From NCBI GenBank assembly GCA_030068075.1, contig CM057839.1:22857167-22921166 (forward strand): a stretch of 64,000 nucleotides of DNA, in the 5' to 3' direction. Source of the DNA: Paguma larvata. Taxonomy: Eukaryota; Chordata; Mammalia; Carnivora; Viverridae. Within the stretch, counting starts at the first letter, position 1. The number at the start of each line of letters is the position of its first letter. A program made the translations under genes and the position numbers. The notes beneath the pieces are model-generated. The model had not been told where the DNA came from and did not search any database. It worked only from the letters and a program-made list of their open reading frames with translations. Below are positions 45,972-58,854 of this stretch, piece after piece.

Positions 45972-48037
45972 ACGGCAGCATGTCGACCATTGTTTAGCCT
46001 GTAGACAACTGCCCTGTGGTTTCTGATTCTGCCACCTTCAGCAGTAGGAGAATGTGAGGCAAGAAACAGAACTAAGGAGCCCTTTGGTCTTCAATGTTCT
46101 CCGAATGTCAGAAAATTTCATGTCATCCTCGGTACCAAAAACTATATTGGCTCTTGATATAAGGAAACATGTATACATGTTTCATAGTTTATTTATTTTA
46201 AAAGATATATAAATTTTATACTATAGTTATAATATACTGTATTATATTTTAATATATTAATTTTCTTTATTTTAAAATGTAGCATATATTTCTTTTCTTT
46301 TTTTTAATATGGCAAGTTGCCTTTTTACTTTTCAGTGTATGGAGATAAGTACAAAGAATCCTATGTGCAAAATGCCCAGAAAATTAATTTGAGTTTATAA
46401 ATAGAATTTAAGTGACCTAATAAAGTTTTAAAAGTATAATAGAAGTTAGGTTCCGAAACATGTGGAAATTCTTAACTCTGCTGAAGTAATAACTTGAATC
46501 ACATGTTATCAAAAGTCTAAGAATGGGCATTTAATTTTAAAAAATGCAATTATTCAATTATTTATAAATGCACTATTTGAAGAAATTGACAAATTTTGCA
46601 ATTACATCATTTGGAATTATAGGGATGGATATCATATGCTATGAATGCATATATAATATATAATATAAGAATATATGATACATAATTTTTCTCGGCATCT
46701 CAGGCACTACCTTCTAGACAGTCAGGTACTGTCTGCTTTTCTGCAAGTCATTTCCTCTCACAGTTATGGTCAAATGATAACGTCAAGTTTTAGCCTTATT
46801 CCTGATCCAGGGTCTGCACTCCTTGTGTCCATTCTCGGAAGGAATTATGATCTTCATATCAGAGATCACTTGAAGATCTCAGGGAATTTACTCAGATCAC
46901 AGTATCATCCACCTATTGCTTGTTTCTTGGCCTTTGTCTCTGCTTTAAAATTAAGCCTTATGTCTATCACATTCTAGTGTCTGAAATGTAGAGCTACTCT
47001 ATTATTCCAAAATTACACCATAGTATTGTGTAGAAAAGGAAATACTCTTGAATTATTTATATAATAAGCAGATGTGGAGTTTTCCTTCACGTTTTAAATA
47101 CAACAGAAACCTCTTCATATGAAATAATTAGGAGTCATTCTGGCTCACTTGATCAAAAGGCTTTTAAAATGGGAAATCAAAAATGCAATATAAATATGCA
47201 GTTACTCATTTATTTTAATATAAATATGAAGGCTACCTGAAAGTCATTGAATACAGGGCTTTATTTACTACCATCCTTTGGACTCTGGTCGTCTCTACTT
47301 TTGTAAAACATGGTCTACCATGCTCAGTTTCCGCTTTCTTCATGAGCAATAGGAGTAAACAGTACCTATCCTCTTTGATATTTCTTCCCACCCTCCCCAC
47401 TGTGAAATCCTTCACAGCCAACAGAAAAATGGGTTGTTGCTATCACCGTTGAGGCATGTAAAGCTATTCGCCATATCAATCGATTCCCAATTGGACAATT
47501 ATTTTGTACATAGCAACAATAAAAGTGAGCACCCTGTATGCTAAGGGGTGGGTGTGGAGTGGCGGTTATTCTGGTAAGTCTGATGAATGAATGCTGGTGA
47601 AGAAGATCTATTAGAGTCACCTTCATTTTTTCTTCATTGTGAATAGACACAATGCACTTGAATGTGAAATTACCTACATGTTAAAACAATTTGCCCTTAA
47701 GATACTTAAATACCATATCTTTAACGGATAAATATGATATGATAAATATTTTCTGCCAATTTATATAGAAATCCTATATAATTTATATAGAAATCTTATT
47801 TATATAGAAATCTGGCTAATAGTCAAAGAGGGTAATTTTCTGAATGCATAGCATATAATAATGGAACCATATTAAATTTTCAAATATCTCAAGAGAATTA
47901 TAAAATTCTGAGGTAAGAGTACAATATTAAAACTAAAAATATTTCAATACTATTTTAGGTGGGATTTGATTGTTTTCATTACTGTCATCGTTTATTTGTT
48001 TTACTATTGATACATTTACAGACCACTTAGACTATAT
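45972..48037. other. Unassigned AT-rich stretch
   Basis: AT-only runs lie at 46195-46290 and around 46645-46680. A 100-codon plus frame at 46675-46977 and a 94-codon minus frame at 47366-47650 have no domain. No repeat family is recognised. Confidence 0.5.
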
Positions 48038-48227
48038 CAAAAAAATTTTTTAATATTTATTCATTTTGCTAACAGAGCGTTAGCAGAGGAGGGGCAGAGA
48101 GAGAGACACACACACAGAATCCAAAGCAGGCTCCAGGCCCTGAGCTGGCATCACAGAACCCAACATCAGGCTCAAACTCACAAACCAAGAGATCATGACC
48201 TGAGCCAAAGTCGGGCACCCAGGTGCC
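48038..48227 (-). mobile_element. CAN-SINE, slightly shortened
   Basis: Read on the minus strand: GGGCACCTGGGTGCCCGAC (part of the head lost), body, then tail. An unusual inverted pair, TGCTAAC...GTTAGCA, sits at 48068-48086 in the place of the GA/CT tract. Confidence 0.92.
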
Positions 48228-48529
48228 CTTACAAGAAAAAAAAAAGATTAATGGCTAACTTGTAAAATAAATTTGGTTTATTGTTTTGATTTTGTTTTGT
48301 TTCATCTCCTGCACTGAAATAAACTCCAGAGATCTGTAAATTCATGTACTCTAGGACCCAGAAGACAGTTAATGAAAAACAAACAAAAAGATCATACAGG
48401 GTTATTGGATGTCCCATTGTTCATTTAGGCTATTACTTTCCAAAACTTTCTAAGTATTGCAAGTTGGCACACTTATAATTCATTTATTTTTAAACTACAT
48501 ATTATTCTCTTAAACATTGTTTATAGTTA

Positions 48530-48740
48530 CTCAGTATTTATTATGTGTAAGATATTGTCCCCAGGAGCTTAAGTATATTAACACATTTAATAGTCTCAAC
48601 CTTGCCAAAGTCAAGTAGGTACTATTTTCATCTTCATTTTGCAAATGTGGAAATTTAGGCAAAGAACAGTTAAGTGACTTGGTCAAATGATAAGAAAATA
48701 ATGGAATTAAGGTTCATACTCAGCTAGTCTGTCCTTAGAA
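48530..48740 (+). mobile_element. MIR (ancient SINE)
   Basis: Long MIR match in order: CAGTATTTATTATGTG, CATTTAATAGTCTCAACC, GTAGGTACTATTTTCATCTTCATTTTGCAAATG, GGCAAAGAACAGTTAAGTGACTTGGTCAAATG and GGTTCATACTCAGCTAGTCTGTC. Confidence 0.88.
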
Positions 48741-49061
48741 AGTACACTACACTAAGCTGTATGAAAATGAAATTAATCAATTTACTTAGATATTTTAGAG
48801 ATTAAAGTGGGTTTGGAACTTAACACCTATTTTACATTTGCATGCATATTTGATAAGGAAAGAAACAAATTCCACCCCACCCTGCCTTCTTCCACTGTAT
48901 CTCTCAAACTGCTATGCAAAAGAATTTGTGATATGAGAAAGCAAAATGAATTACTAAATACAGTGACAACTAACTCTTGCAGTCCCGTGAAATTACAGGT
49001 AATGTTAAGACAGGAAAGGAAGTCTTGACCTTTGTTGTTTCTTTTTCTTTTTCTTTTTCTT
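48741..49061. other. Unassigned stretch ending in a (TTTTTC)n run
   Basis: The pyrimidine run at 49039-49068 merges with the tail of the following SINE. Nothing else is recognised. Confidence 0.5.
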
Positions 49062-49327
49062 TTTTTTTAATTTTTTTAAATTTTTTTAACATTTTTTTAA
49101 ATTTATTTTTGAGAGACATAGAGACAGAGTGTGAGCAGGGGAAGTGCAGAGAGAGAGGGATACACAGACTGCGAAGCAGGCTCCAGGCTCTGAGCCATCA
49201 GCACAGAGCCCGATGCGGGGCTCAAACTCACAGACCGTGAGATCATGGGCTCGACCTCACAGACCGTGAGATCATGACCTGAGTCGAAGTCGGCCGCTTA
49301 ACCAACTGAGCCACCCAGGCGCCCCTC
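49062..49327 (-). mobile_element. Felid CAN-SINE with duplicated box-B segment
   Basis: The ends are intact (head GGGGCGCCTGGGTGGCTCAG when read). A 29-bp segment is tandemly duplicated: 49219-49247 and 49248-49276, two mismatches. This segment carries the pol III box-B sequence, so the copy has two. Confidence 0.96.
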
Positions 49328-51329
49328 TTTTTCTTTTTAAGAAATACTGAATGAACAGAATCTGTAAGAGCATGAATTCACAAAGATGCTTCTAAAAGCA
49401 GGAAATAAGAAAAGAAACAAAATATTCTAATAACCACAAAGTTGGCCTCCAATTTTGGTGGGAATAAACAAAAGTATTTCGATATTAAAATTGTCAACTT
49501 CTAATAGAGTACACTGTCATATATAACCTGCTGAGTACAGTACTTAGATGTCTATGGCCAGCTTTGCAGAAAAAAACCCAACTAACCAGTTGTTATGTGT
49601 TTGTCTTCTCAGCAGAAAAACTATTTGGAAAATTGCATTAAAAATAAATCTTAACCAATACCACACTGAATACCATTAATCATGTACAACCTCAATTATT
49701 CTAATTTCTAGTTATAAAACTCTTCCATTATTTAGAAATTTGCTGTACCTTTCATTTAAGAGGAAAAAAATGAAGCAAGACTCTAACCTCATATCAGAAG
49801 TTTTGGCTTAATAATGAAAGTCAGCAAGACTATGTTGTTCACAGAACAAAGGCATAAAAATCAAAAGCCCTAGGCTCTTGTCCTGTTTATTTGAGAATGA
49901 TGTTTAACTCACCCGAACTCTAGAATTCTCATCTATAATATGAGGATATTCATACCAGAGAATTCTTCTTTCCTAAGCTTTTTAACATGTAGAATATATT
50001 AAACATATGTTTATATGACTTATTACAAAAGCAATTAAAGCTAATTTCATTTTTTATTTTTACAAAATAATTGAATAAAAATAAATATAAATATTTGAAT
50101 TCTGTAGTGAGGTTTTAACTAATTAATTATCTTATTGTCAATAAATTCATATTTATGTAAACTTAATATGTAGGTAAAATATTTTCCATGAAATCAGTAA
50201 TTTAAACATGTGATTCAATTATAAACATTTCGATTTTCAGTATTGCTAAAATATTTAGTATTTAATAATCCCTCATTCTAGGAAACAATTTAACTTAATT
50301 AATTAATTAAATTATATTTCATGTAATTGGCTTAAGGCAGAAGGTAGATCAGCAGTCACTCTAGTTCATTAATTAATAATTCTACATTTAATTTATTGAT
50401 TGTGTAAGGGAGACATTAGGAAGATAGAGATTTAGATAATTTCTCCTCGACAGAGAAAGAAATGACACCAAGTATTTTCCTAATTTATAGAACAGTCTTT
50501 TACATATCAGGTTACAGACAAAACACATAGATTTCTACAATACAGAACTACTAAAAGATTCTATGATTTAGTTGACTTCAAATCCCTTTGATTGATAATC
50601 CAACTTCATTATCCATATAATATCATATAGTATGCAAACTTGCTATAATAACGGGATTATATAGTTCAGAACAATGGAGGTGACAGCACTTTTCTGTTGC
50701 ATGTGGGCCAGACTGCCTGCGTCGTCTTTCCTTCAAATCGTCTCACTTGAAGAGTCATAGTAAGGTAAAGCATGCTCAGTGACAATAGCAAGGCTCACGT
50801 GGGATCTTGAATGCACACCCTGAGGTGTGATGGAAGCTCTCATATGGAAGACAGATTACGTTTGTGTTCTCTATGGCACCAGATAAATGTTCAAATGAGC
50901 AGAAGTTCGGGTAAGAATATCCTTTGATCAGTCTTTTCTTGACTCAGCTCTGCCCATAGAAAAACTGCAGTCATTTCATGAACAGATAAAGAGACTTAAT
51001 TTATCTGCTTCTTTGCTCACAGAATAAGGGAAATAAAAAGTGGAGTAACATACACAGTAGAAAGAAGGAGAAATATCCAGTGGAACATAGGGAAGTACTA
51101 ACAGTGTCAGGGCAAGTCTGTGAGGCTAAACAGATGTTTCGATGTTTAAATGACAGCTTTGCTGACCAGTAGACATTACTTTGTACAATGGAAGGGTGTC
51201 ATTGGTGCCAAAGAGATTCAACTGAAACCGATAAAGGGAGGCTTGAGGCAACCAAAAACAAGAACCTTGTCTGGAAGCACCAATTCAGTTACCATTGAAA
51301 CATTCCAGCAATTCTAAGAGTGTGGATGT
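49328..51329. other. Unassigned AT-rich stretch (2 kb)
   Basis: Includes AATTAATTAATT-type runs near 50290. No named repeat or gene is recognised. Confidence 0.5.
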
Positions 51330-51720
51330 GTTTGTTTCCTATTGTTACTTTAACAAATTGCCACAAACGTGGTGGCTTAAAACAAAACCCAGAAGTCAGA
51401 AGTCTAAGCTGGACCGGCAGCACGTAGGTCCTTCTGGAGGCTCTCAAGGAGAATCCATTCCAAGTCTTGTCCAGTTTCTAGAGCCTGCCCACATTCCTTG
51501 GCTTGAATCCCTTCAACACTCAGGCCTCTACCTCTAGCCTCTCATGTCCTTCTTTAACTCTGATTTTTTGACTTTTCTTCTTTCACTTACAAGGATTTTT
51601 ATGATTACTTTGAGCCCCTAGATAAGCCAGAATTAGCTCACCATCTCAGGATCCTTAACCACATCTGCAAAGTCCCTCTTGCCACTTGAGATAAGACATT
51701 GACAGCTTTCTGGCATCAGG
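51330..51720 (-). mobile_element. MaLR-type LTR (MLT1-like), antisense
   Basis: TTTCCTATTGTTACTTTAACAAATTGCCACAAACGTGGTGGCTTAAAAC is the reverse of the usual MLT1 3' end. It is followed by GAAGTCAGAAGTC, TTCTGGAGGCTCTCAAGGAGAATCC and AGAGCCTGCCCACATTCCTTGG in the expected order. The 80-codon plus frame here is not a gene. Confidence 0.8.
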
Positions 51721-52512
51721 ACATAACATCGTTGGGAACCATTTTTTGTATACCACAAGGGATACATTTTTTATCAATCTTAGGATAGATTTCTGTATTA
51801 GCAAAGGCAGCAAGATCTTATGATTTGAAATTCTTAAGAAAAATAATATTTGCATGGAACAATGACAAGAAGGATAGAAGTATTTTTCAAAAATCTGACA
51901 AAATAAAACTTTCAAAAATACATTTGGAGAATAAATATATATTAATTCTGTTTATTTCTTCAATTTAATTATATGTACCTCATGCAAATAATCATCAAAA
52001 TGAAATTTGCCTAACTTAAGCTGTTTGTTTTAAACCAGCCTCGCTATAAATCCTAGTCAAATTACGTTGCTGACAATGTAAACAATATCGTAAATACTAC
52101 TTTTAGTTAATCCACTCTCTATGTATGAAGAGAGGAGCTGTACTACATAAGGGAAAGTCAGGTATTAAAATGAATTTAAGAAAAAGGAAGAAAAACCACC
52201 TTCTCATACTCGTTGAGAAAACACAGCAAGTAGGAAAAAGTAAATTACTTACAGATTAACTTCTGAAAACGATTTTCACAAGGGATATGCTTTGTTGGAA
52301 AAAAAAAAAAGCTACCTATCTGTTGCTGTTTAAATCAGTTTGTACAGTGGAAACAACTGTATGAAATTCACCACTAATGTCTACTGTTAAACCCTGGCAT
52401 GAGATTTCATAGGAAATCATCGAATCTATTTCTTTATTACTATCTTGGCTCATTAGAATTCATTTTGGAAAGAAATAAACTAGTGTCATACGGATCAGAA
52501 CAATAGATATCG

Positions 52513-52533
52513 AACACACACACACACACACAC
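52513..52533 (+). repeat. (CA)n microsatellite
   Basis: About ten uninterrupted AC units. Confidence 0.95.
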
Positions 52534-53763
52534 GAGCTGGAGGAAATGGTTTGCTTAAGCCATCATATTTTGAGAAAGGAAGTGGGGGTTTTGAGCAAAG
52601 ACATTTAATGATTACATAAACAATAGAGCTGAAAGTACTAACCCCAAACCCTAACCAAGAAATTGAGCATAGGAAAATGTCTGACACTAGTGATGAGCAA
52701 ATTCCTCTCCAATACTCCTTTACATTTGTCATTTTATCCAAATACCATTGTGTTATGTCAGTTCCAATCCAATTAGGTTGTGGTTTTTAAATCTTTTAGG
52801 CTGAAGCTAATTGATTCAAATGTGGAAGGTGATGTTACAACACTTGTCCCTATACGACAGTCAATTCATGTCATGAACTATGTCATATGCTTTCATTAAA
52901 AAAAATGAATCACATGATACAAGTGCATTAAGGCCTAAGTGATGGAATCATAGACTATCTTTTTATTTAATAAACATATTTTAAGAATGGGATAAGTATA
53001 GGTATCGAACTTTTTTTTTTTTTTGGACCATTTCAAAATCCTTTGGCAATACCTTTTTGTTCAGCCACTGAAAAGATGCCAATTTCACACAGGCTTTGCA
53101 GACAAAATCAGGCAGCACCTCACCTATGGCCAATTATGCCTTTGGGATTCTCTGATGTGGACACGTAGATATCTTGAAAACTGCTCCATACTCACATTGA
53201 CGTAACTTAGAAGTGACCCAGCAATTAATTCCATGAGGTCATCCTTGAAAAGGTGAAGAGGAGACAGTGATAAGTGCTCTCCGCTTCCATTCTAGGCAGC
53301 CTGAGCCGAGACATATTTTATAAATGCCTGAGAAATTCCCTAAGGATCCAGCATCAGTCACTCATTTTACTGGCTACTTAAATGCTGTCTTACTACTGAC
53401 ATGTCCTTATTCATTGTTTTCTCTCTTAGACCCTAACTCCTATTCGCTGAAATTTCTTTCTAAATAATTGGCTTGCAGTAAAAGCCTTTGTCTCATGCTA
53501 TACTTTGAAAAAACTAAGGTTAAAATAGTATTTCTCTGTCTGAGATGATTTAGCTAGAATGGAGTAAAGCAAAGTGCATAGCTTACTGCCAGGGAAAACC
53601 TAAATACCAAGTCAAGTTCTACCAGTTTGTGATCTTGGTCTTAATATGCTCATATATGAAATGGATTTTCACGTATGCCTTAGATATGTGTGCAAGACCT
53701 GAAGGGAAGCCAAACAAAAAACACATGCTAATCGATAAATATGAAAGATGCTTGATGACTATA

Positions 53764-53787
53764 AAAACAAAACAAAACAAAACAAAC
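53764..53787 (+). repeat. (AAAAC)n simple repeat
   Basis: Four to five AAAAC units with no SINE body attached. Confidence 0.88.
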
Positions 53788-54011
53788 CTATATTTCTGAG
53801 TTTTCTAAGCATTTATGCTTAAAGGAAAAAAATTGCAATTTATGTATCAGATACCTGATTCAGAGTTTTATTACTAAATCCTTTTTAATAATGAACTCTT
53901 TAAGTGTACTAAAAGTATAATAACCTCAGAAGCAATATGTTTTAATATAATATCAACAATTTTTGTAAAACAAGAAGCTTTCATTCAGAAATACTTCCAT
54001 TCACTCTATTT

Positions 54012-54041
54012 TAAAAGATTTTACATTTTTTAATGTTTATT

Positions 54042-54080
<39 letters not shown>

Positions 54081-54228
54081 CAGAGAGAAAGAAGGAGACA
54101 CAGAATCCGAAGCAGCCTCTACACTAACAGCACAGAGCCTGATATGGGGCTTGAACTCACATACCGTGAGATCATGACCTGAGCAGAAGTCGCACGTTCA
54201 ACCGACTGAGTCCCCCAAGTGCCCCCCG
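54012..54228 (-). mobile_element. Felid CAN-SINE with a short body
   Basis: The minus-strand head is GGGGCACTTGGGGGACTCAG. It has an alternating GA tract of about 32 bp (54045-54076) and a small body deletion. The flanks CCATTCACTCTATTTTA and CCATTCATTCTTTTA look like a diverged TSD. Confidence 0.93.
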
Positions 54229-54339
54229 CCCCCATTCATTCTTTTAATAATATTTGAGCCTTTATCACAAATAAGGGACACAAATGAATATTTGTTAAAT
54301 TCCTATTTTTATAATATTTAAATATTATTTTTAATATAT

Positions 54340-54553
54340 ATAATTAATGTTTGTTTAGTTTTGAGGGAGAGAAAGAGACAGAGCACAAGTGGGGGAAGGG
54401 CAGAGAGAGAGAGGGAGACACAGAATCTGAAGCAGGCTCCAGGCTCTGAGCTGTCAACATGGAGCCCAACACTGGGCTCGAACTCACAAACCATGAGATC
54501 ATGACCTGAACCAAAGTCGGATGCTCAACCGACTGAGCCACCCAGGCACCCCC
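54340..54553 (-). mobile_element. Felid CAN-SINE, full length
   Basis: Head GGGGTGCCTGGGTGGCTCAG, body and tail are complete. The AT-rich flanks AATATTATTTTTAA and AATAGTATTCTTTAA may be a diverged TSD. It lies only about 110 bp from the preceding SINE in the same orientation. Confidence 0.95.
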
Positions 54554-55749
54554 AAAATAGTATTCTTTAAATAAAATAATCAAATAGAGTTGTTTAATTA
54601 ATAAAAAGGAGACACTACCATTATTTGTTCATGATTATTAAATAAATACCTAAATAAAATAGCTTCCAAAATTATCATCCCATGTTGCTAAATCAGTTCA
54701 TAATAGCAATTTATATCAATTTTGCAATAAATGTGCATATGGACAACAGGAGTTATGCTGAATGTACAGTCATAAGGTTTTCACATTTTGAAAAGTAAAT
54801 TAAAAACATATATACTAATGAGAACAATGAGGCTTAGAATTTAGTTGCTTTGTTGAAGAGCAAACTGGAAATTGTTACTTTGTTTATTATGTATGTACAT
54901 TGTTTCTTTACACAGAACTTTTGAGACAACTTAAAGCAAAAGAAGATTTAATTAGGCAGTAAAAAAAATCAATAGAAGTAGCAAATCAGGAGAAAGGGAA
55001 ATGTGCCCAAATCTCACATTTGGCTTTGATCTTCTTCGAGGAAAAGGAAAATAAAAGGAAGCCTATTATTTATATGGTTCATTTGATTTTAAAGGAGGAA
55101 GTACACCAGTGCTTTAGGGAATATAAACCTTTTTTAAGAACTGCGATATACTGTAAAGTAAATATGTCACAAAAATTTCATACAATGGACAGTTACTGAA
55201 GTAATAAGTAATCTCTTAAAAAATAGCTTTACATTAACCAAAGAGGTGAATATTCTGTTACTGTATATTGTGAAATCTCTTAACAAAAGCTAAGAGAACA
55301 GTAAAACATGTCAAGATGAAATCGTGAGGGCTTAAATGAATGTGATCAAACTTGGTCCAAACATAAAACGTAAAATTGTGGGTCTCTTAGGTAATCTTCA
55401 GTCTTTAAAAGTATCAATGCTCTTATTCCGATTTACTTAGGAATACAATAATGGGCAGTTCCTGTTAACACCTGAATGGCTAGCGTTCAGCATTGTTGAT
55501 AGGGAATACGCATGGTTTGGAAACCAGATGGGCAGATCACAGTGTTGGCATGAAAAGCCTCCCCAGTATTCTCAACTGAATGGAAAACTACTCTTTCCTG
55601 CTTCCCAGACACCATGGTTTCAGAGTGAAGCAAAATTTGTCTTCAGGTGGAGGGGTTTTGGACTTATTCAGACACGAAGACATGCAGAATCCTCACAAGA
55701 CTAAAAATTATAGGAAGGAAGACATAACTTTTTCTCAGAACATTTCTGA
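54554..55749. other. Unassigned AT-rich stretch
   Basis: No repeat family or gene is recognised. Confidence 0.5.
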
Positions 55750-55931
55750 GGGGAGCACCTGTGTGGCTCAGTTGGTTAAGTGTCTGACTTTGGTTCAGGT
55801 CGTGATCTCACCATTAGTGAGTTAGCATCCACATTCGGCTCCGCGGTGACACTGGGAAATCTGCTGCCCCTCCCCCATTTGGGCTCTCTCTGTCTCTCTC
55901 TTTCATAATAAATAAATAAACTTAAAAAAAA
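55750..55931 (+). mobile_element. CAN-SINE with internal deletion
   Basis: Head GGGGAGCACCTGTGTGGCTCAG and tail AATAAATAAACTT are present. About 40-50 bp of body (GCTCAGAGCCTGGAGCCTGC region) is missing. The flanks GAACATTTCTGAG and GAAAATTTCAGAAG may be a diverged TSD. Confidence 0.93.
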
Positions 55932-56479
55932 GAAAATTTCAGAAGGCCATTCAGACATTCAACAAATAGATTATATTAATATATTAAGCTCTCCAAGGGC
56001 ACTGTGCTCGGTGCCCAGGAACCTCAGGATTTGGTGGGAGATAGGCCCACAGTCATAATGAAGGTGCAGATTGCAACGTTAGAAAACAAACAGTACTGTC
56101 AGAGCAGAGAAAAACGATAGGGATTTAATGCCCCGTTAGTGTCTTAAGTACTCAAATACTCTGTAAGAGCATAAGAAATTAATGTAAACTAGAGAAAAGA
56201 TGACTAAAATGATACGACATTCCATAATACTATCTAACAATCTTTTTCAAGACAATAACACGTACAAACTGTATAATATAACCACTAGGATCTTTTATTC
56301 TCCCTTACCATGAAAAGAAAGACAACAGCAGACAATTTCTTCACTTTGCTCTTTCAAGGAGTTTCATAGCTCACTCACTCCATGGGGGCATTTGCTAATA
56401 CTTCTTCCCTGAGGAGTCACCCTGCAGCCGCCCTTGTACTTTTTGTCCAGCTTCATCTACTTTCGCTCTTATGACGGTT
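55932..56479. other. Unassigned stretch, possibly an L2 scrap at the left
   Basis: GGGCACTGTGCTCGGTGCCCAGG at about 56001 resembles an L2 3'-end motif but is not followed by enough match to call. The rest is unassigned. Confidence 0.4.
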
Positions 56480-56660
56480 TATACAAATGATTGCCCATCA
56501 AATATTATATTACACATTTGTCTGTTCTCTATTACAACAACCATAATGTAGACTCGAAAAACAGAGTTTGTTTTCACTGCTGCATCCCAGCCCCCAGAGT
56601 GCCTGACATGTATTACCCGCTCCGTAAGTATTTGTTCAATGAATCAATTAATGGACCCAT
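56480..56660 (+). mobile_element. L2 3' end (ancient LINE)
   Basis: GTTTGTTTTCACTGCTGCATCCCAGCC, GAGTGCCTGACATG and AAGTATTTGTTCAATGAATCAATTAATGG follow L2 3'-end order, ending in the TGAATG-like terminal repeat. Confidence 0.72.
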
Positions 56661-57236
56661 TTGACCTTCTAAATTTGCCTGCCTATTTTCAGAAAATAAA
56701 TCAATGGCCATTATAAAACAAAATAGAATAAGAATTTAAAATCATATTGTCTAATTGAAATTATTGTGAAACATCTATCACTACATTTATCATATTTAAT
56801 AATGCCAAAAACCCTACAGAAGGATGATACTGAAAAATACAAGATTCTATCATTTTCTCCTACCAGATAACCTTGGAACCTCATGTTTCTGTGGTTCCCA
56901 CAGCGAAACATTTCAGAATCGCTTTGTGAGGATTGCTGACAATTATTCCCATTGGCAAGAAATAATTCCTTCAACATTGCCTTGAGCCTTTGTTTTTTCT
57001 TTCGTATTTCAAGTGGATGTATGTTTGTGTGTGCTGTGTTGTTGGGGTGAGTCTGAGAAACTTCTAGACTGGGGAAACTTGCCTGGGAAATATAAAGAAC
57101 AATGGGATTGAATCAGTGTGATTATGTAATTATAGGAAGCAATCAAAACAAGCAAGAAAGGATCTGCTACTACATAGTTTTAGATTTGTATAATTAAGGA
57201 GTTAATCAATAACATGTACAGATTACATCATTAATC
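56661..57236. other. Unassigned stretch
   Basis: The 88-codon minus frame at 56711-56977 shows no domain. No repeat is recognised. Confidence 0.5.
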
Positions 57237-57440
57237 TTTTTTTGTTGTTGTTTTGAGGGAAAGAGAGTGTGTACATGAGAGTGGGGAGGGGCAGAGGGAG
57301 AGGGAGAGAAAGAATCTTAAGCAGGCTCAAGCCCAGAGCAAAGCCCAACCCAGGGCTCACTTGATCATATGACCCTGAGATCATGACCTGAGCTGAAATC
57401 AAGACTCAGTCGCTCAACCCACTGAAGTATCCAGGCACCC
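57237..57440 (-). mobile_element. CAN-SINE, older carnivore-type body
   Basis: On the minus strand it reads GGGTGCCTGGATACTTCAG ... TTGATTTCAGCTCAGGTCATGATCTCAGGGTCATATG ... CTTAAGATTCTTTCTCTCCC, closer to the older carnivore-wide type than to the felid type. The flanks TCATTAATCTTTTT and TCATCAATCTTTTT (57225 and 57442 on) are a likely TSD. Confidence 0.9.
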
Positions 57441-58796
57441 TTCATCAATCTTTTTAGAGTACACCTTCACATTCAGGAGAACTTTGGGTTTTGCACATAT
57501 TAATATAAATTTTCTATTTTAAGCACAAGTGAGCACAGTATACATTGAGAAGATAGAAGTATTCATCTCTCTTCCCCTTCACAAGAATAACCAAGTTCCA
57601 AAATTCAGGTGGATGATTATATGTTCCAGGGCATGGTGCTATCTGGGGATGGAGGTTTCACAATCGCCTTGTGGGGGCAAGGGCATGAAAACAAGTTGCT
57701 CTCATTTGCCTATCTAAATTTCTCATAGACTGCTCAAGCAATGTTTCTTTAAATATTTATTCACTATGTTCTTAACTGATACCATATATGTATTTATTTA
57801 AGTTGTTGAACACATGGACCATGTTAGGAAACATGGTTTTGGAGAGCAATATTTAACCCCGCGTGCTCTTGCCTATGCCTCACCTTCTGAATGATGATGT
57901 AATGGAAAAACAATGTTGCAGATACAGTAAGTTCTGGATTTCATTCCTGGATCTAGACAACTAATACTTGTGTCACCTGGAAAAACTTGATTACCATGTA
58001 TGAACCTAATCCTTTCTCAGAATTAAATCAATATAAGCATGTCTACCTTGTGTAACTTTTACACTATTGTGTAAAATATAGCATTTTATGCAGCCAGCAC
58101 AATGTCTGCTACCTAGAAGGTCATAAGGAATTCCAGTTTCTTTCCATTCTGCTTTCTCTCCCTTGTCCCCACTCCTGTAAGCAGAACAGTAAAATGAACC
58201 ACACCATGAAGCAGCTTCCAAAAGGCGGCTTCAGGTTGAGGGACATTCCCGGGATAGGAGGGAAGTGGTCCATGCCGCATCAGAATAATCCATGTGTGAA
58301 AGTGCGTCCCGTCTTCAACTCTGCAGGTCTACCCTGTGTCACAGTACACATATACACATTATTTCAAACAGAGGTAGAGGAGGCATGACTTACTCTGATA
58401 CTATCTGAAGAATGATAAAATTCCCTTTACAATTCAAGGGCCCTAAAGGAAATGGAGCAGAGTCATTCTGAAGGATACAAAGAAGAGCTACAAAAAATCA
58501 GCACTGAATTTCTGTGAGGAAGATATTCATATCCTTATTTCTACCAGGGTTCAAGGGCTTTGATTTGTTGAAGAAAATTGGTAGAGGTGGTTCAATTATG
58601 ATATATGGCCTGTGATCTCTGGGTTCACTCATACAGTCTCCCTTTCCCATTGTGAAATGCAAGTATAAGTACTTTATCTCTTTAATGCAACTCTTGCCTA
58701 GGATTCTTGGGAATATGCCTGATCCTGATATGGTCAGGAGCATGTGCCTAATGTTGCACAGTATATACTACCAGGGCATCAGATTACTTGAAGAAA
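57441..58796. other. Unassigned stretch
   Basis: Overlapping short frames on both strands at 58006-58388 and 58498-58921 have no domain. No repeat is recognised. Confidence 0.45.
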
Positions 58797-58854
58797 GAAA
58801 GGAAGGAAGGAAGGAAGGAAGGAAGGAAGGAAGGAAGGAAGGAAGGAAGGAAGG
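58797..58854 (+). repeat. (GGAA)n microsatellite
   Basis: About 13 uninterrupted GGAA units after a single GAAA-rich start, ending in AAGGGAGAAA. A plus-strand frame reads it as a Lys-Glu-Gly-Arg repeat, which is an artefact. Confidence 0.97.

Larger units (their letters stand above)
51721..53996. other. Unassigned stretch with microsatellites
   Basis: Contains A12 at about 52300, (CA)n at 52513-52533, T14 at 53011-53024 and (AAAAC)n at 53764-53787. No gene is recognised. A 93-codon minus frame at 52460-52741 runs through the (CA)n tract. Confidence 0.5.

Noticed and set aside
46675..46977. 100-codon plus-strand frame as a possible small gene
   Set aside because: It has no domain, no signal peptide or splice context, and lies in unassigned AT-rich DNA. 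Chance frames of this size are expected over 64 kb.
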